Positions 1-7,759 of a DNA stretch of 64,000 bases are shown here, in pieces (position 1 is the first letter of the stretch; every line of letters starts with the position of its first letter). A program made the position numbers and the translations under genes. Source of the stretch: Pseudomonas yamanorum (GTDB taxonomy: Bacteria > Pseudomonadota > Gammaproteobacteria > Pseudomonadales > Pseudomonadaceae); contig NZ_LT629793.1 of NCBI RefSeq assembly GCF_900105735.1, positions 3,534,001 through 3,598,000 of the forward strand, in the 5' to 3' direction. Under the pieces are notes generated by a model. It saw only the letters and a program-made list of their open reading frames with translations, was not told the origin of the DNA and ran no database searches.

Positions 1-554
1 TGCATCTGGCTGGCACCGTCAAAGGTGCCACCCTTGGCGCTGTCCAGCAGCACCTGGTTGGTGCCGCTGCCTCCGTCGACTGCACCGTCGAAACCGCCGC
101 TGCCGCGCACAATCAACAGGTCGTCGCCGCCGCCCATGTCCAGGGCAATGCCGTTGCTGCCTTTGATCAAGCCTGCGTTCACCACCTCGTCCGCCTGGTT
201 GCCCGCAAGTTTTACCCCGGTACCCTTTTTGTTTTCGATAAGGCCCTGGTTTTCCAGCCAGACAGGATTCTGGCCGGCGCTTGAAAGGCCCTGGGTCGTG
301 GCGGTAGGCGAGTTGGTGATTTCGATGCCTCGCAGTGAAGTGCGGGGACCGGTTTTGGCGTAGGGGGAAATCAGCTGGCTGACATTATCGATGTCCAGTC
401 CTGCCCCATTGTTGAGGGTTACGGAGATGGAGGTGAAGTTTGCGCTGACGGGGGCGGCTGAAGGTGGGCGAGGTGCGACGGCCTCGGCGAGTGACCGAGT
501 GCCGTAGGCCAGCAGGGAGCCTAGGGAAGGAAGGTACGGGATTGTCGACGACAT
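1..554 (-). CDS. Autotransporter-type adhesin passenger, 5' part (cut by window edge)
   Basis: The frame opens at the ATG at 554 and runs off the left edge without a stop, giving about 184 residues. Residues after about 100 (VVNAGLIKGSNGIALDMGGG and following) closely match the passenger of the 990-aa autotransporter at 2106-5078 (its VVNAGLISGSNGLALDLGGG), so this is a paralogous beta-helix passenger with Gly/Asn/Asp-rich repeats. The N-terminus (MSSTIPYLPSL, SLAEAVAPRP) is only weakly signal-peptide-like, with few hydrophobic residues, and only a weak GAGG lies upstream. The true start, or secretion by another route, is therefore uncertain. It is the last of three related genes on the same strand. 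The C-terminal barrel, if present, lies outside the window. Confidence 0.65.
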   Translation of the reverse strand, partial: MSSTIPYLPSLGSLLAYGTRSLAEAVAPRPPSAAPVSANFTSISVTLNNGAGLDIDNVSQLISPYAKTGPRTSLRGIEITNSPTATTQGLSSAGQNPVWLENQGLIENKKGTGVKLAGNQADEVVNAGLIKGSNGIALDMGGGDDLLIVRGSGGFDGAVDGGSGTNQVLLDSAKGGTFDGASQM

Positions 555-665
555 AATGTTCCGGCCTCTTGGGTGAAAGAGACCGGAATGTAGCGAGCAA
601 CCCGGGTTGATGACTGTCAGGACATCGGGCCGATGCTTGCGGGATTCTTCCTCAATTCACCGAGG

Positions 666-1994
666 TTAGAACGCCATCCGCCAGTTGCCCATCAGTCCTT
701 GTTGAAGGCTGTTGCCGCCGACCTCGGCGGTATAGGCCAGGCCCATGGTCTGTTGTGCCGAGAGTGCCAGGTCGAGCCCGGTGTGCAAGGTGAGGCTGTC
801 ACGGTCAAGGGAGGTGCCTTCGATGCTGAAGTCACTGTTGAAGCTTGGTCGTTTTATCAAGGCTGAGGATTGGCGCACGCTGCTGTCCACGTCGCCGTAG
901 AGATGCTTCCAGCTAGTGCTCAGATGCGGTTTCAAGGTCATCCGGTTGTCCAGCTCAAACGCGCTGGTCATGCGCAGGCCGAAGGTACTGCTGAGGTTTT
1001 CCTGGGTCTGGGTGCCGACGTTCAGCGCTGTGAAGCCGCCTTTTTCCTGGTAGCTGTCACGGTGATAGCGCTGGTAGCCGACACCGGCAAAGGGTTCGAC
1101 GCTGAAGCTGCCCTTGTCCAGTTGATAGCCCAGTTCGGCGAAAGCGTTCTGGCTTTGGGCGTTGTATTTGCCTTTGGCCTGCTCGCGATAATCGACGAAG
1201 TCAGAGTCCACGGAGCGTTTGGATTGGCCGGCATGGCCGCTGTAGATCGCACCCAGGCGCAGGGCCAGGGGCCCGTCCTGCCGCACCGCGTAACCACCAA
1301 GGTGCCAGCTGTCCAGATCACCCTTGAAGCGTTTGGCGCTCAGGTCGCTGGCAGACTTGGCGCCCATTACACCCACTCGCCATGCGTCATTCACTGCCCA
1401 GTCGCCACCTAGCATCAGGCCAGTGGTTCGGCGATCCAGACCCGCGCTACCGTGCTGCCCATCGAGCTTGCCAGTGTCGCCCAGAGCCTGGAGCCAGACG
1501 CGACCATTGCCTGCGCCATTGCTGACGTTGCGGTCGTCGCTCAGTTGGCGCATGGCTGAAAGCAGGCTGCTATTGAGCTGTTTCATGCTGTCTTGAGTGG
1601 CGGTGCCAAGGTTGGCGTTCTGGCTGCCTGCCAGTTGCTCAAGGACCGCACCCGCACGGCCTGGTGCCAGATTGTCGAGGTCCCGGGTGAAGCTTTCCAG
1701 TTGATATTCTTGCCATTCGTTGAGCTTTCCCGACTCGAGAAGGGTATCCACGGCCGAGTCCAAGACGCGAGCGACCTGCTGGCCGTTGCGGGTGGTCGCT
1801 TGGTCGGCGAAGTAGAAGTCGGGAGTGGGCTCGGGTGGCTTGGGATACGGGTGGCCCTGCTGGCCTACCGCCGGTTGTGGGGTGAGCCACTCGCTGTCTG
1901 GATCAATCTCCTCTTGCGCCTGGACGAATTGGGCGCTGTTGGCTCCCAGTGCGAAGATGATGGCGACAGCGAGCTGTTTCTGTAGGAGTGGCAT
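666..1994 (-). CDS. Autotransporter beta-barrel domain protein with very short passenger
   Basis: 442 aa. An N-terminal signal peptide (hydrophobic AVAIIFALGANSA, cleavage likely near VQAQ) is followed by a Pro/acidic stretch and a helical linker (AVLEQLAGSQNANL). The last about 280 residues form an outer-membrane autotransporter barrel that ends in aromatic GNWRMAF. The barrel aligns along its length with that of the gene at 2106-5078; shared blocks include WRVGV, GPLALRLGA, FAELGY, EPFA, GYQRYHRDSY and SLDRDSL. Unlike its neighbours it has no beta-helix repeats, only about 120 residues before the barrel. It may export a short passenger, be the remnant of a larger gene, or act as a stand-alone porin-like barrel. 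The barrel call is firm; the role is unknown. Confidence 0.85.
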   Translation of the reverse strand: MPLLQKQLAVAIIFALGANSAQFVQAQEEIDPDSEWLTPQPAVGQQGHPYPKPPEPTPDFYFADQATTRNGQQVARVLDSAVDTLLESGKLNEWQEYQLESFTRDLDNLAPGRAGAVLEQLAGSQNANLGTATQDSMKQLNSSLLSAMRQLSDDRNVSNGAGNGRVWLQALGDTGKLDGQHGSAGLDRRTTGLMLGGDWAVNDAWRVGVMGAKSASDLSAKRFKGDLDSWHLGGYAVRQDGPLALRLGAIYSGHAGQSKRSVDSDFVDYREQAKGKYNAQSQNAFAELGYQLDKGSFSVEPFAGVGYQRYHRDSYQEKGGFTALNVGTQTQENLSSTFGLRMTSAFELDNRMTLKPHLSTSWKHLYGDVDSSVRQSSALIKRPSFNSDFSIEGTSLDRDSLTLHTGLDLALSAQQTMGLAYTAEVGGNSLQQGLMGNWRMAF

Positions 1995-2105
1995 GTAAAC
2001 CGAACCTCTTGATGTATGAGGTCGGGAAATCTAGCGAGGTAAAGGGCGGATAAATGTCAGGCTATCCACCCTTGCCTTGCCAGAGATGTCTCTAGTGGGC
2101 TGCGA

Positions 2106-5078
2106 TTAAAAACTCATCTGCCATTGCCCGATCAACCCGTGATTGCGGCTGTTACTGCCTATTTCGCCGCTGTAGCCCACACCCAGCGTGTGGCGTGCCG
2201 ACAGGCCAACATCCAGCCCGGCCTCCAGCATCAAGCTGTCACGGTCCAGTGCGCTGCCTTCGACGTTGAACGCGGTACCGCCCATCAGGAAGGCCTGGCG
2301 AGTGCTGCTGTCGACATCGCCGTAGGTGTGTTTCCAGCCGGCGCTGACCCGTGGCGTGAGGCTGATGCCATTGTCGAGCTGGCTCAGGTGTGCCAGGCGC
2401 AGGCCGAACGTGCTGCTGAAATTGTCCTGGGTTTGCCCGTCGACATGCAGGGCCGCAGCACCGCCTTTTTCGTTGTAGCTGTCGCGGTGGTAGCGCTGGT
2501 AGCCGAGGTTGGCGAACGGCTCGGCGCTCAGACGCCCGCTGCCCAAGGCATAACCCAGTTCGGCGAAGGCTTGTTGGCTGTTGGCGTCGTAGTCACCTTT
2601 GGGGCGATCGTTGAAACCGTCGAAGGCCACGGTGCGTTTGCTGTCGCCCTGGTGCCCGCTGTAGGCGGCGCCCAGGCGCAAGGCCAACGGGCCGCTCTGG
2701 CGCATGGCGTAGATACCTGCGTGCCAGCTGTCGACGCTGCCATCGACGCCGGTGGTGTCCAGGTCGGTCTTCGAGTAACCGCCCAGTACGCCCACGCGCC
2801 ACTCCGAATCGAGTGCCCAATCGGCCCCCAGCACACTGCCTTTGGTGCGCTGGGTCAAGCCGTTACTGCCGTGGTTGCCGTCGAGCTTGCCGTAGCTGCC
2901 GATGCCTTGCAGCCACAGGCGGCCTCGGGCATTCGGATCGTTGAGGTTACGAGCTTCGGCGGGTACGCCAGTGGCGGCCAGAACGGGGGTGTCTTTTTGA
3001 TCAAGGCCCACCAGCAATCCTGCGCCGCCGCCCAGTTGATGCATGGCGCTCAGCATGCTGTTGCCGACCTGGGCGCTGGCGCCGAGGGTCGCGCTGGTCA
3101 GGTTGGCAGTGCTGCTGCCTGCCAGTTGCTCGATGGCGGCACCGGCGCTGCTGTTGGCGGTGTTGAGCAGGGCGTTATACAGCGGGTTATTGTTGCCCAG
3201 GGTTGCCAGGGCGTTGGCGGCGCTGGTGCCGTTGCCGGTGTTGGCGAACTGATTGAAGGCCACGTCGTTGCGGGTATAGGTCAGGCCAACCTGGGTAGGG
3301 CTGTAATCCAGGGTGGGGGTGAGGAAGGCATAGTCGCTGGTGACCTTGCCGAATGTGCCATTGATGCTGCCGGCCTGCAGCACCGTGTAATGGCTTTGCC
3401 ACGGGTAGGTGCCGGTGCCGGGATTGACCGCCAGGGTCGCGCCATTCAGGTAGGCCGTGCTACCGACCTGGACTGGAGCGCTGCTGCCGTCGGCATTCAC
3501 GCCATAGGCCAGGGTCGAGCCGCTGGTCATGGTCAGGTCGCGGATGATGCTGGCGGTGCCGAGTGCAGTGTTTGTCTGCAACGTGCCTTTGACCAACAGG
3601 CTGCCGACGCTGCCGCCACCGGCATAAATACCGCCTTCATCGACGGTCACGTTGCCGGCGATCCCGCCTTGGTTGATCAGCTTCGCGCCGCTGAAAATCT
3701 CGCCGCCATCGCTGAAGTCACCGCTGCCGGTGAGGGTCCAGGTGCCTTGCTTCACGTCCAGCCATTCAAAGTTGCGGCTGTCGCCGAAACTGCCGCCGGC
3801 GGCGTCGTCCATGATCACGCGGTCATATCCCGTGCCGCCATCCACCACGCCGACAAAACGGCTGCCGCCGAGCAGGGTCAGCTTGTCATCGCCGCCGCCC
3901 AAATCCAGGGCCAGGCCGTTGCTGCCGCTGATCAAGCCAGCGTTGACCACCGTGTCGGCAAACTCGCCGACGAACTTCACGCCGAAGCCATCCAGGCCCT
4001 GGATGGTGCCGTGGTTGATCAGGGTCGTGGCTGCCAGTCCCGAGCCGTCGCTGCCGTCGTCCACCAGCACCGCGTTATTGGCGCCGCTCACCAGCGCACC
4101 GACACCGTTGAACACATAGCCACCGCCAAGGGCGATGCCTTCGCTGCCGTTGGCAAAGCCGTTCTTGTCGACGCCACCGGCGCCTACGCCTTGGATGACT
4201 CCGTAGTTTTCGATGTGGGCGATCTTGTCGATGTCCACGCCGTCGCCGTCGCCATCCGGCTGCAGTCCGGAGAATGCGCCAGTGATGGTGCCGTGGTTGA
4301 TCACCGTGCCGTCGCCGTCGGAGCCAAAGCCCGAGCCGTTACGGCCGATCACCGTGCCGTAGTTGGTCAGCGTGGCGCCCAGGTCGGTGGTGATGCCGTG
4401 GCGCCCGCCGGAGATGAGGCCGTAGTTGGTGACGGTCACGCCGGTGGCGGAGTCGATGTCGACGCCGTCGAATTTGTCATCGCGCGAGTGAGTGTCGCCG
4501 GTGGAAATCTCGCCGTAGTTGGTGATGCTGGCGTTGCCGCCGGTCTTCATGCCGTCGCTGGCGTCGCCGCGAATCAACCCGCCCTGGCGGTTGATGATAG
4601 TGGTGGTGACGTTGGGGCTGCGGATCGCATCCAGGTCCAGACCTTGGCCGGTGGCAGAGCGAATGGTGCCGCTGTTGTCGATCAACAGGCTGCCGCTGGC
4701 GAAATTGCTGTCGATGCGCAGCGCGTCGTTGGCACCCTGGATCACGCCGCCGGCGCGGTTGTAGATGCTGTAGTTGCGCGCGGCGGTGAGATCGCCGCTG
4801 CTGTCGATGGCCCGGCCACCCGTGGAGGTAATGCTGCCGGCGTTGTCGATCACCACGCCATTGCCGGTGGTGCCGTCCTTCAAGGTCACCGCGACTTTGG
4901 AGGTGGTGATACTGCCCGGTGCCGAGATCGTCAGCGAGTCACTGCCGCTCAGGGTTTGCCCGGTGGTGGTCGGCGTGTCGATCTGCAGCGTCTTGGTTGG
5001 CGTGGGCGCCGCATCGACAAAACCGCTGCTGACCAGCAGGCCGAGGGTGAGCGCAAGGCGCTGGGGCGAAGGGGGCAT
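2106..5078 (-). CDS. Autotransporter (type V) adhesin-like protein with beta-helix passenger
   Basis: 990 aa. A signal peptide (LALTLGLLVSSGFVDA, cleavage before APTPT) leads into a passenger of about 650 residues. The passenger is built of repeated short units of the form NYGxIxG, NHGTIxG and IDNAGxI, typical of a right-handed beta-helix. A linker helix (AAIEQLAGSSTANL) precedes the C-terminal barrel (about residues 720-990), which ends in WQMSF with the terminal Phe expected for BAM recognition. No protease triad or GDSL motif was seen, so an adhesin or autoaggregation role is inferred. It is the most upstream of three tandem autotransporter genes on this strand. The 5' flank contains clustered TTGCA motifs. 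Confidence 0.88.
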   Translation of the reverse strand: MPPSPQRLALTLGLLVSSGFVDAAPTPTKTLQIDTPTTTGQTLSGSDSLTISAPGSITTSKVAVTLKDGTTGNGVVIDNAGSITSTGGRAIDSSGDLTAARNYSIYNRAGGVIQGANDALRIDSNFASGSLLIDNSGTIRSATGQGLDLDAIRSPNVTTTIINRQGGLIRGDASDGMKTGGNASITNYGEISTGDTHSRDDKFDGVDIDSATGVTVTNYGLISGGRHGITTDLGATLTNYGTVIGRNGSGFGSDGDGTVINHGTITGAFSGLQPDGDGDGVDIDKIAHIENYGVIQGVGAGGVDKNGFANGSEGIALGGGYVFNGVGALVSGANNAVLVDDGSDGSGLAATTLINHGTIQGLDGFGVKFVGEFADTVVNAGLISGSNGLALDLGGGDDKLTLLGGSRFVGVVDGGTGYDRVIMDDAAGGSFGDSRNFEWLDVKQGTWTLTGSGDFSDGGEIFSGAKLINQGGIAGNVTVDEGGIYAGGGSVGSLLVKGTLQTNTALGTASIIRDLTMTSGSTLAYGVNADGSSAPVQVGSTAYLNGATLAVNPGTGTYPWQSHYTVLQAGSINGTFGKVTSDYAFLTPTLDYSPTQVGLTYTRNDVAFNQFANTGNGTSAANALATLGNNNPLYNALLNTANSSAGAAIEQLAGSSTANLTSATLGASAQVGNSMLSAMHQLGGGAGLLVGLDQKDTPVLAATGVPAEARNLNDPNARGRLWLQGIGSYGKLDGNHGSNGLTQRTKGSVLGADWALDSEWRVGVLGGYSKTDLDTTGVDGSVDSWHAGIYAMRQSGPLALRLGAAYSGHQGDSKRTVAFDGFNDRPKGDYDANSQQAFAELGYALGSGRLSAEPFANLGYQRYHRDSYNEKGGAAALHVDGQTQDNFSSTFGLRLAHLSQLDNGISLTPRVSAGWKHTYGDVDSSTRQAFLMGGTAFNVEGSALDRDSLMLEAGLDVGLSARHTLGVGYSGEIGSNSRNHGLIGQWQMSF

Positions 5079-5497
5079 GGCGGGCGACCTTGTTTTTGGA
5101 AAAGAGTCGACCTGTATAGCGGAGGTTTTTTACAGAATGATGGCGGGGAGGTGACGGAAGAGTGCAAGTTATTGCAGTTTTTGCAGCTTTATCATGCAAT
5201 AAACGCAATATATTGCAGCTTGCCGTGTTCAGTCCGTTTGAATTGAAGGTGGGAGCGTTGAAGCGTCGTAGAAGCTTGTAGGAAAAGGCGTTAAGTGCGG
5301 CTATTGTCCTCTTTGGCAGTGTGTATCGTTCGAGGGCTCACCTATAGTTCTGCGGTTGCCGATTCATCGGTAATCGACCTTAGCCGGTCGAGAGAAAAAT
5401 GATGCACAAGCGCCCGTTCAGACGTGGCGCTTTTTGCTGCCCGATTTGTTTAGCCGCATTGGGTGGCCGTTTTCATTTAATAAAATGCGATATACCC
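5079..5497. other. Intergenic region between autotransporter and small protein gene
   Basis: 419 bases with no convincing long gene. The left part carries the autotransporter 5' flank, including the TTGCA cluster at 5163-5218. The right part is unremarkable, with only short imperfect inverted repeats around 5358-5390. An in-frame upstream ATG at 5399 with a weak GAGAG before it could extend the next gene by 33 residues. Confidence 0.5.
5163..5218. promoter_or_regulatory. Clustered TTGCA/TGCAA motifs upstream of autotransporter gene
   Basis: TTGCAG occurs at 5172, 5181 and 5213. TGCAAG or TGCAAT occurs in the opposite orientation at 5163 and 5195, with a CGCAAT variant at 5204. The cluster is AT-rich, unlike its surroundings, and lies 85-140 bases upstream of the autotransporter start, a plausible operator position. 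The binding protein is unknown. Confidence 0.35.
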
Positions 5498-5764
5498 ATG
5501 CCTGACTACACTCCGCTCGATAGCAACATTAGTTGTGACCCTGTCTTGTTCCTCAACCCCGATGCCGACGCCCGCGGGCTACTCGAAACCGCCACCCAGC
5601 GCATCGAGGCTGCCCGCAATTTGCTCAATAGCGTGATCTGTCTGAGTACCGAGCGCGTGGAGGGCGCGGACCTGCAACACTTCGCCTCGGCGGCGCAGCT
5701 GTTGTTGCAGGATGGTTGTGACGCCTTGCAGGCGTTGGGGTGGAAAGAGGGCAGGGTTGGCTGA
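5498..5764 (+). CDS. Small Pseudomonas-type protein (DUF3077/DUF6124-like)
   Basis: 88 aa from the ATG at 5498 (MPDYTPLDSN). The pattern is a short variable N-terminus followed by LFLNPDADARGLLETATQRI and a helical region (LQHFASAAQLLLQDGCDALQ). This resembles the many short DUF3077/DUF6124-type proteins of pseudomonads, whose function is unknown. The frame extends in phase back to ATG 5399, but that extra stretch (Cys-rich, MMHKRPFRRG) does not look like the family, so the shorter start is preferred even though it has no clear Shine-Dalgarno. A REPIN lies just downstream. Confidence 0.6.
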   Translation: MPDYTPLDSNISCDPVLFLNPDADARGLLETATQRIEAARNLLNSVICLSTERVEGADLQHFASAAQLLLQDGCDALQALGWKEGRVG

Positions 5765-5794
5765 GCACAAGGCCCGGATACGCTGAAGATACAA

Positions 5795-5884
5795 TGTGGG
5801 AGCCGGGCTTGCCCGCGATGACGGTGGGTCAGTTAATACATTTGTGACTGATACACCGCTTTCGCGAGCAAGCCCGCTCCCACA
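5795..5884. repeat. REP doublet (REPIN) with two different arm types
   Basis: Inverted arms begin TGTGGGAGC and end GCTCCCACA around a spacer of about 40 bases. The left arm carries GCCGGGCTTGCCCGCGAT. The right arm, reverse complemented, carries GCGGGCTTGCTCGCGAA. These are two REP subtypes found separately at 59792 and 25662 in this window. Confidence 0.85.
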
Positions 5885-5905
5885 TTTGTCAGGGGGCAGG
5901 GTGGC

Positions 5906-6577
5906 TTAGGTACGGCACTCCACCAGCGTTTTCAGTTGACCCGAACCCGCCTGGTTTTCATCCGAGAGCCAACGCTCGAACCCGGCCCCAATCGCCGGCC
6001 ATTCTCCATCCAGGATCGAATACCACGCCGTATCCCGGTTCCGGCCCTTGACCACGGTGTGCTGGCGAAACACCCCTTCAAAACTGAATCCCAACCGCTC
6101 GGCCGCATTTTTGGAGCGGGCGTTGGCGTTGTTGCACTTCCATTCCAGGCGACGATTGCCCAGTTCAAACGAGTGCTTGGCCAGCAGGTACACCGCCTCG
6201 GTGCTTTTCGGTGAGCGCTGCATCGGTGCGCCGAAGGTCACGTGGCCGATTTCGATGCGGCCTTGCTCGGGCACGATGGACATCAGGCTGAGGATGCCTT
6301 GTACGTCGCCGCTGGCTTTGTCGATCACGCTGAAGAAGTACGGGTCGCTGTGGGACGCATGGTTGTTCAGCCAGGCGTCGAAGGCGGCGCGCTCGGGGAA
6401 CGGGCCGTAAGGCAAATAATCCCATAACGTCGGATCCGCGCCGGGGCCTTGCAGGGCGTTGAACAGGTCATCGCCATGGCGGGCCGGGTCGAGTTTTTCC
6501 AGGCGGATGAAGCGCCCTTCGATAAGGGTGACGGTAGGCGCCGGGACGCCTTTCCAGTCGGCCAATGATGTCGTCAT
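5906..6577 (-). CDS. GNAT family N-acetyltransferase (RimJ/RimL-like)
   Basis: 223 aa, typical for RimJ/RimL-type GNAT enzymes that move acetyl from acetyl-CoA to an amine. The N-terminal strand (LIEGRFIRLEKLDPARHGDD) is characteristic. The acyl-CoA-binding segment is GRIEIGHVTFGAP with MQRSPKSTEAVYLL, and the later WKCNNANARSKNAAERLGF matches the family's motif B, where a neighbouring Asn and GF close the fold. The substrate cannot be read from sequence. It precedes a second GNAT gene and paiB on the same strand, with a 13-base gap to the former, so the three may be co-transcribed. The REPIN at 5795-5884 lies immediately downstream. Confidence 0.85.
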   Translation of the reverse strand: MTTSLADWKGVPAPTVTLIEGRFIRLEKLDPARHGDDLFNALQGPGADPTLWDYLPYGPFPERAAFDAWLNNHASHSDPYFFSVIDKASGDVQGILSLMSIVPEQGRIEIGHVTFGAPMQRSPKSTEAVYLLAKHSFELGNRRLEWKCNNANARSKNAAERLGFSFEGVFRQHTVVKGRNRDTAWYSILDGEWPAIGAGFERWLSDENQAGSGQLKTLVECRT

Positions 6578-6590
6578 GCTGTGCTTCTCC

Positions 6591-7037
6591 TTAAAGACCT
6601 TTGCGAAACTGGATAAAGCCGGGGCGTTCGGCGATGCGTTCGTAAAGCTGGATGGCGGTGGCGTTGGTCTCGTGGGTCAACCAGTGGACCTTGCAGCAGC
6701 CGTCGGCCTTGGCGGTGGCGTAGACGAACTCGATCAGTTTGCGGCCGACGCCGGTGCCACGTTGGGCCGGGTCTACCAGCAAATCCTGCAGGTAGCAGGA
6801 GTCTTCGATGCTCCAGTTGGACCGATGGTAGATGAAGTTGACCATGCCTACGGCCTTGCCGTCCTGCCAGGCCAGGGCCGAATGGGTCGGCTCATGGGCG
6901 TCGATCAGGCGTTGCCAGGTGTTCTGGCTGACGGCGTCCGGCAACTCGGTGTTGTAGAAGCGCAGGTAGGCTTGCCACAGGGGCAGCCACGCGGCGTGGT
7001 CGGCGGCGCTGACCTGGCGGATTTCGATCTGGCTCAT
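6591..7037 (-). CDS. GNAT family N-acetyltransferase (PaiA-like position)
   Basis: 148 aa, a compact single-domain GNAT. The start IEIRQVSAADHAAW is typical. The CoA pyrophosphate loop appears as LLVDPAQRGTGVGRKLIEF (the Q/RxxGxG/A signature), and WLTHETNATAIQLYERI is the usual motif B with its Tyr. The start codon overlaps the paiB stop by 4 bases, suggesting translational coupling. In Bacillus, PaiA is a polyamine acetyltransferase paired with PaiB. That pairing is established there, and a polyamine or similar amine substrate here is only inferred. Confidence 0.87.
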   Translation of the reverse strand: MSQIEIRQVSAADHAAWLPLWQAYLRFYNTELPDAVSQNTWQRLIDAHEPTHSALAWQDGKAVGMVNFIYHRSNWSIEDSCYLQDLLVDPAQRGTGVGRKLIEFVYATAKADGCCKVHWLTHETNATAIQLYERIAERPGFIQFRKGL

Positions 7038-7669
7038 GTTGGCTCCTTGGGAATAAAGCGGGCGAGGGTCTGGTCGCGCACGTCGGTGCTGGCCGCCAGG
7101 CCCTCACGAACGCCGGCGATGTCCGCCGGGCTGCGGTTCTGGCTGAGTTTTCGTTTGCCTTCCAGGCGTTGGATCGGCAGGGCAAAGCCGACGATGGCCT
7201 TGAGCATGCCGTCGATGTAGTCGGCCGGGGCGTCGCTGACTTTCCAGGGTTGGGCGCGATTGACTTCATGGCGGTCGGTGAGGGCGCTGACCAGCTCCAG
7301 CAGGCGCTCGGCATCGGTGAACACTTCGCCGGTGCCATAGGCGTGTACCGCGATGTAATTCCAGGTCGGCACCACTTTGCCGTGTTCGGCCTTGGCCGGG
7401 TAGAACGATGGGCTGACGTAGGCCTCGGCACCGGCAAAAATCACCAGGGCCTCGCCGCCATTTTGCAGGTCCTGCCATTGGCGATTGGCCTTGGCCATGT
7501 GCCCGTAAAGGGTGCCGTTGGGCCCTTCATCAGGGTTGAGCAGCAGCGGCAAATGGCTGGCTTGCAGGCCTTGTTCACCAAAGGTCACCAGTTGCGCCAA
7601 GCGCGTGTGCTGGATCAGTTGCTGGATTTCAGGCAAGTCATCGAGGGCAAAGGCGCGTGGTGTGTACAT
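7034..7669 (-). CDS. PaiB-like FMN-binding split-barrel protein
   Basis: 211 aa from the ATG at 7669 (MYTPRAF), which has GGAAAA just upstream; an in-frame start 26 codons earlier lacks family-like sequence. PaiB family features are visible: LVTFGEQGLQASHLPLLL, GTLYGHMAKANRQW, VIFAGAEAYVSPSFYP and VPTWNYIAVHAYG, the last typical of the flavin-binding split barrel. PaiB is described as a negative regulator in Bacillus, although the fold is that of pyridoxamine-phosphate oxidase-like flavoproteins. It is divergent from a MocR regulator 90 bases away, a common pairing that suggests vitamin B6 or amine metabolism. Confidence 0.88.
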   Translation of the reverse strand: MYTPRAFALDDLPEIQQLIQHTRLAQLVTFGEQGLQASHLPLLLNPDEGPNGTLYGHMAKANRQWQDLQNGGEALVIFAGAEAYVSPSFYPAKAEHGKVVPTWNYIAVHAYGTGEVFTDAERLLELVSALTDRHEVNRAQPWKVSDAPADYIDGMLKAIVGFALPIQRLEGKRKLSQNRSPADIAGVREGLAASTDVRDQTLARFIPKEPT

Positions 7670-7689
7670 GAAGATTTTCCTTGGCGAAT

Positions 7690-7708
7690 GCCTGCATCCT
7701 AGGCAGGC
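7690..7708. promoter_or_regulatory. Inverted repeat between paiB and the MocR gene
   Basis: Arms GCCTGC (7690-7695) and GCAGGC (7703-7708) are separated by 7 bases in the 90-base divergent region. ATTGG and CCAAT copies also lie nearby, within about 7710-7756. The position suits an operator for the MocR regulator, but no binding evidence is available. Confidence 0.35.
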
Positions 7709-7759
7709 TATTGGTTCGTTGTAAGAGCCATCTACAGTCAATTTCATAGGTCCAATTCC

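Noticed and set aside
2124..5246. Plus-strand open frame of 1040 codons opposite the autotransporter
   Set aside because: Its low-complexity Ala/Gly/Val/Gln composition mirrors the repetitive beta-helix gene on the other strand. There is no signal peptide or recognisable domain, and the minus-strand protein is clearly real.
5795..5884. Rho-independent terminator for the small protein gene at 5498-5764
   Set aside because: The inverted repeat is a REPIN found in several other intergenic regions here. There is no T tract after the stem.
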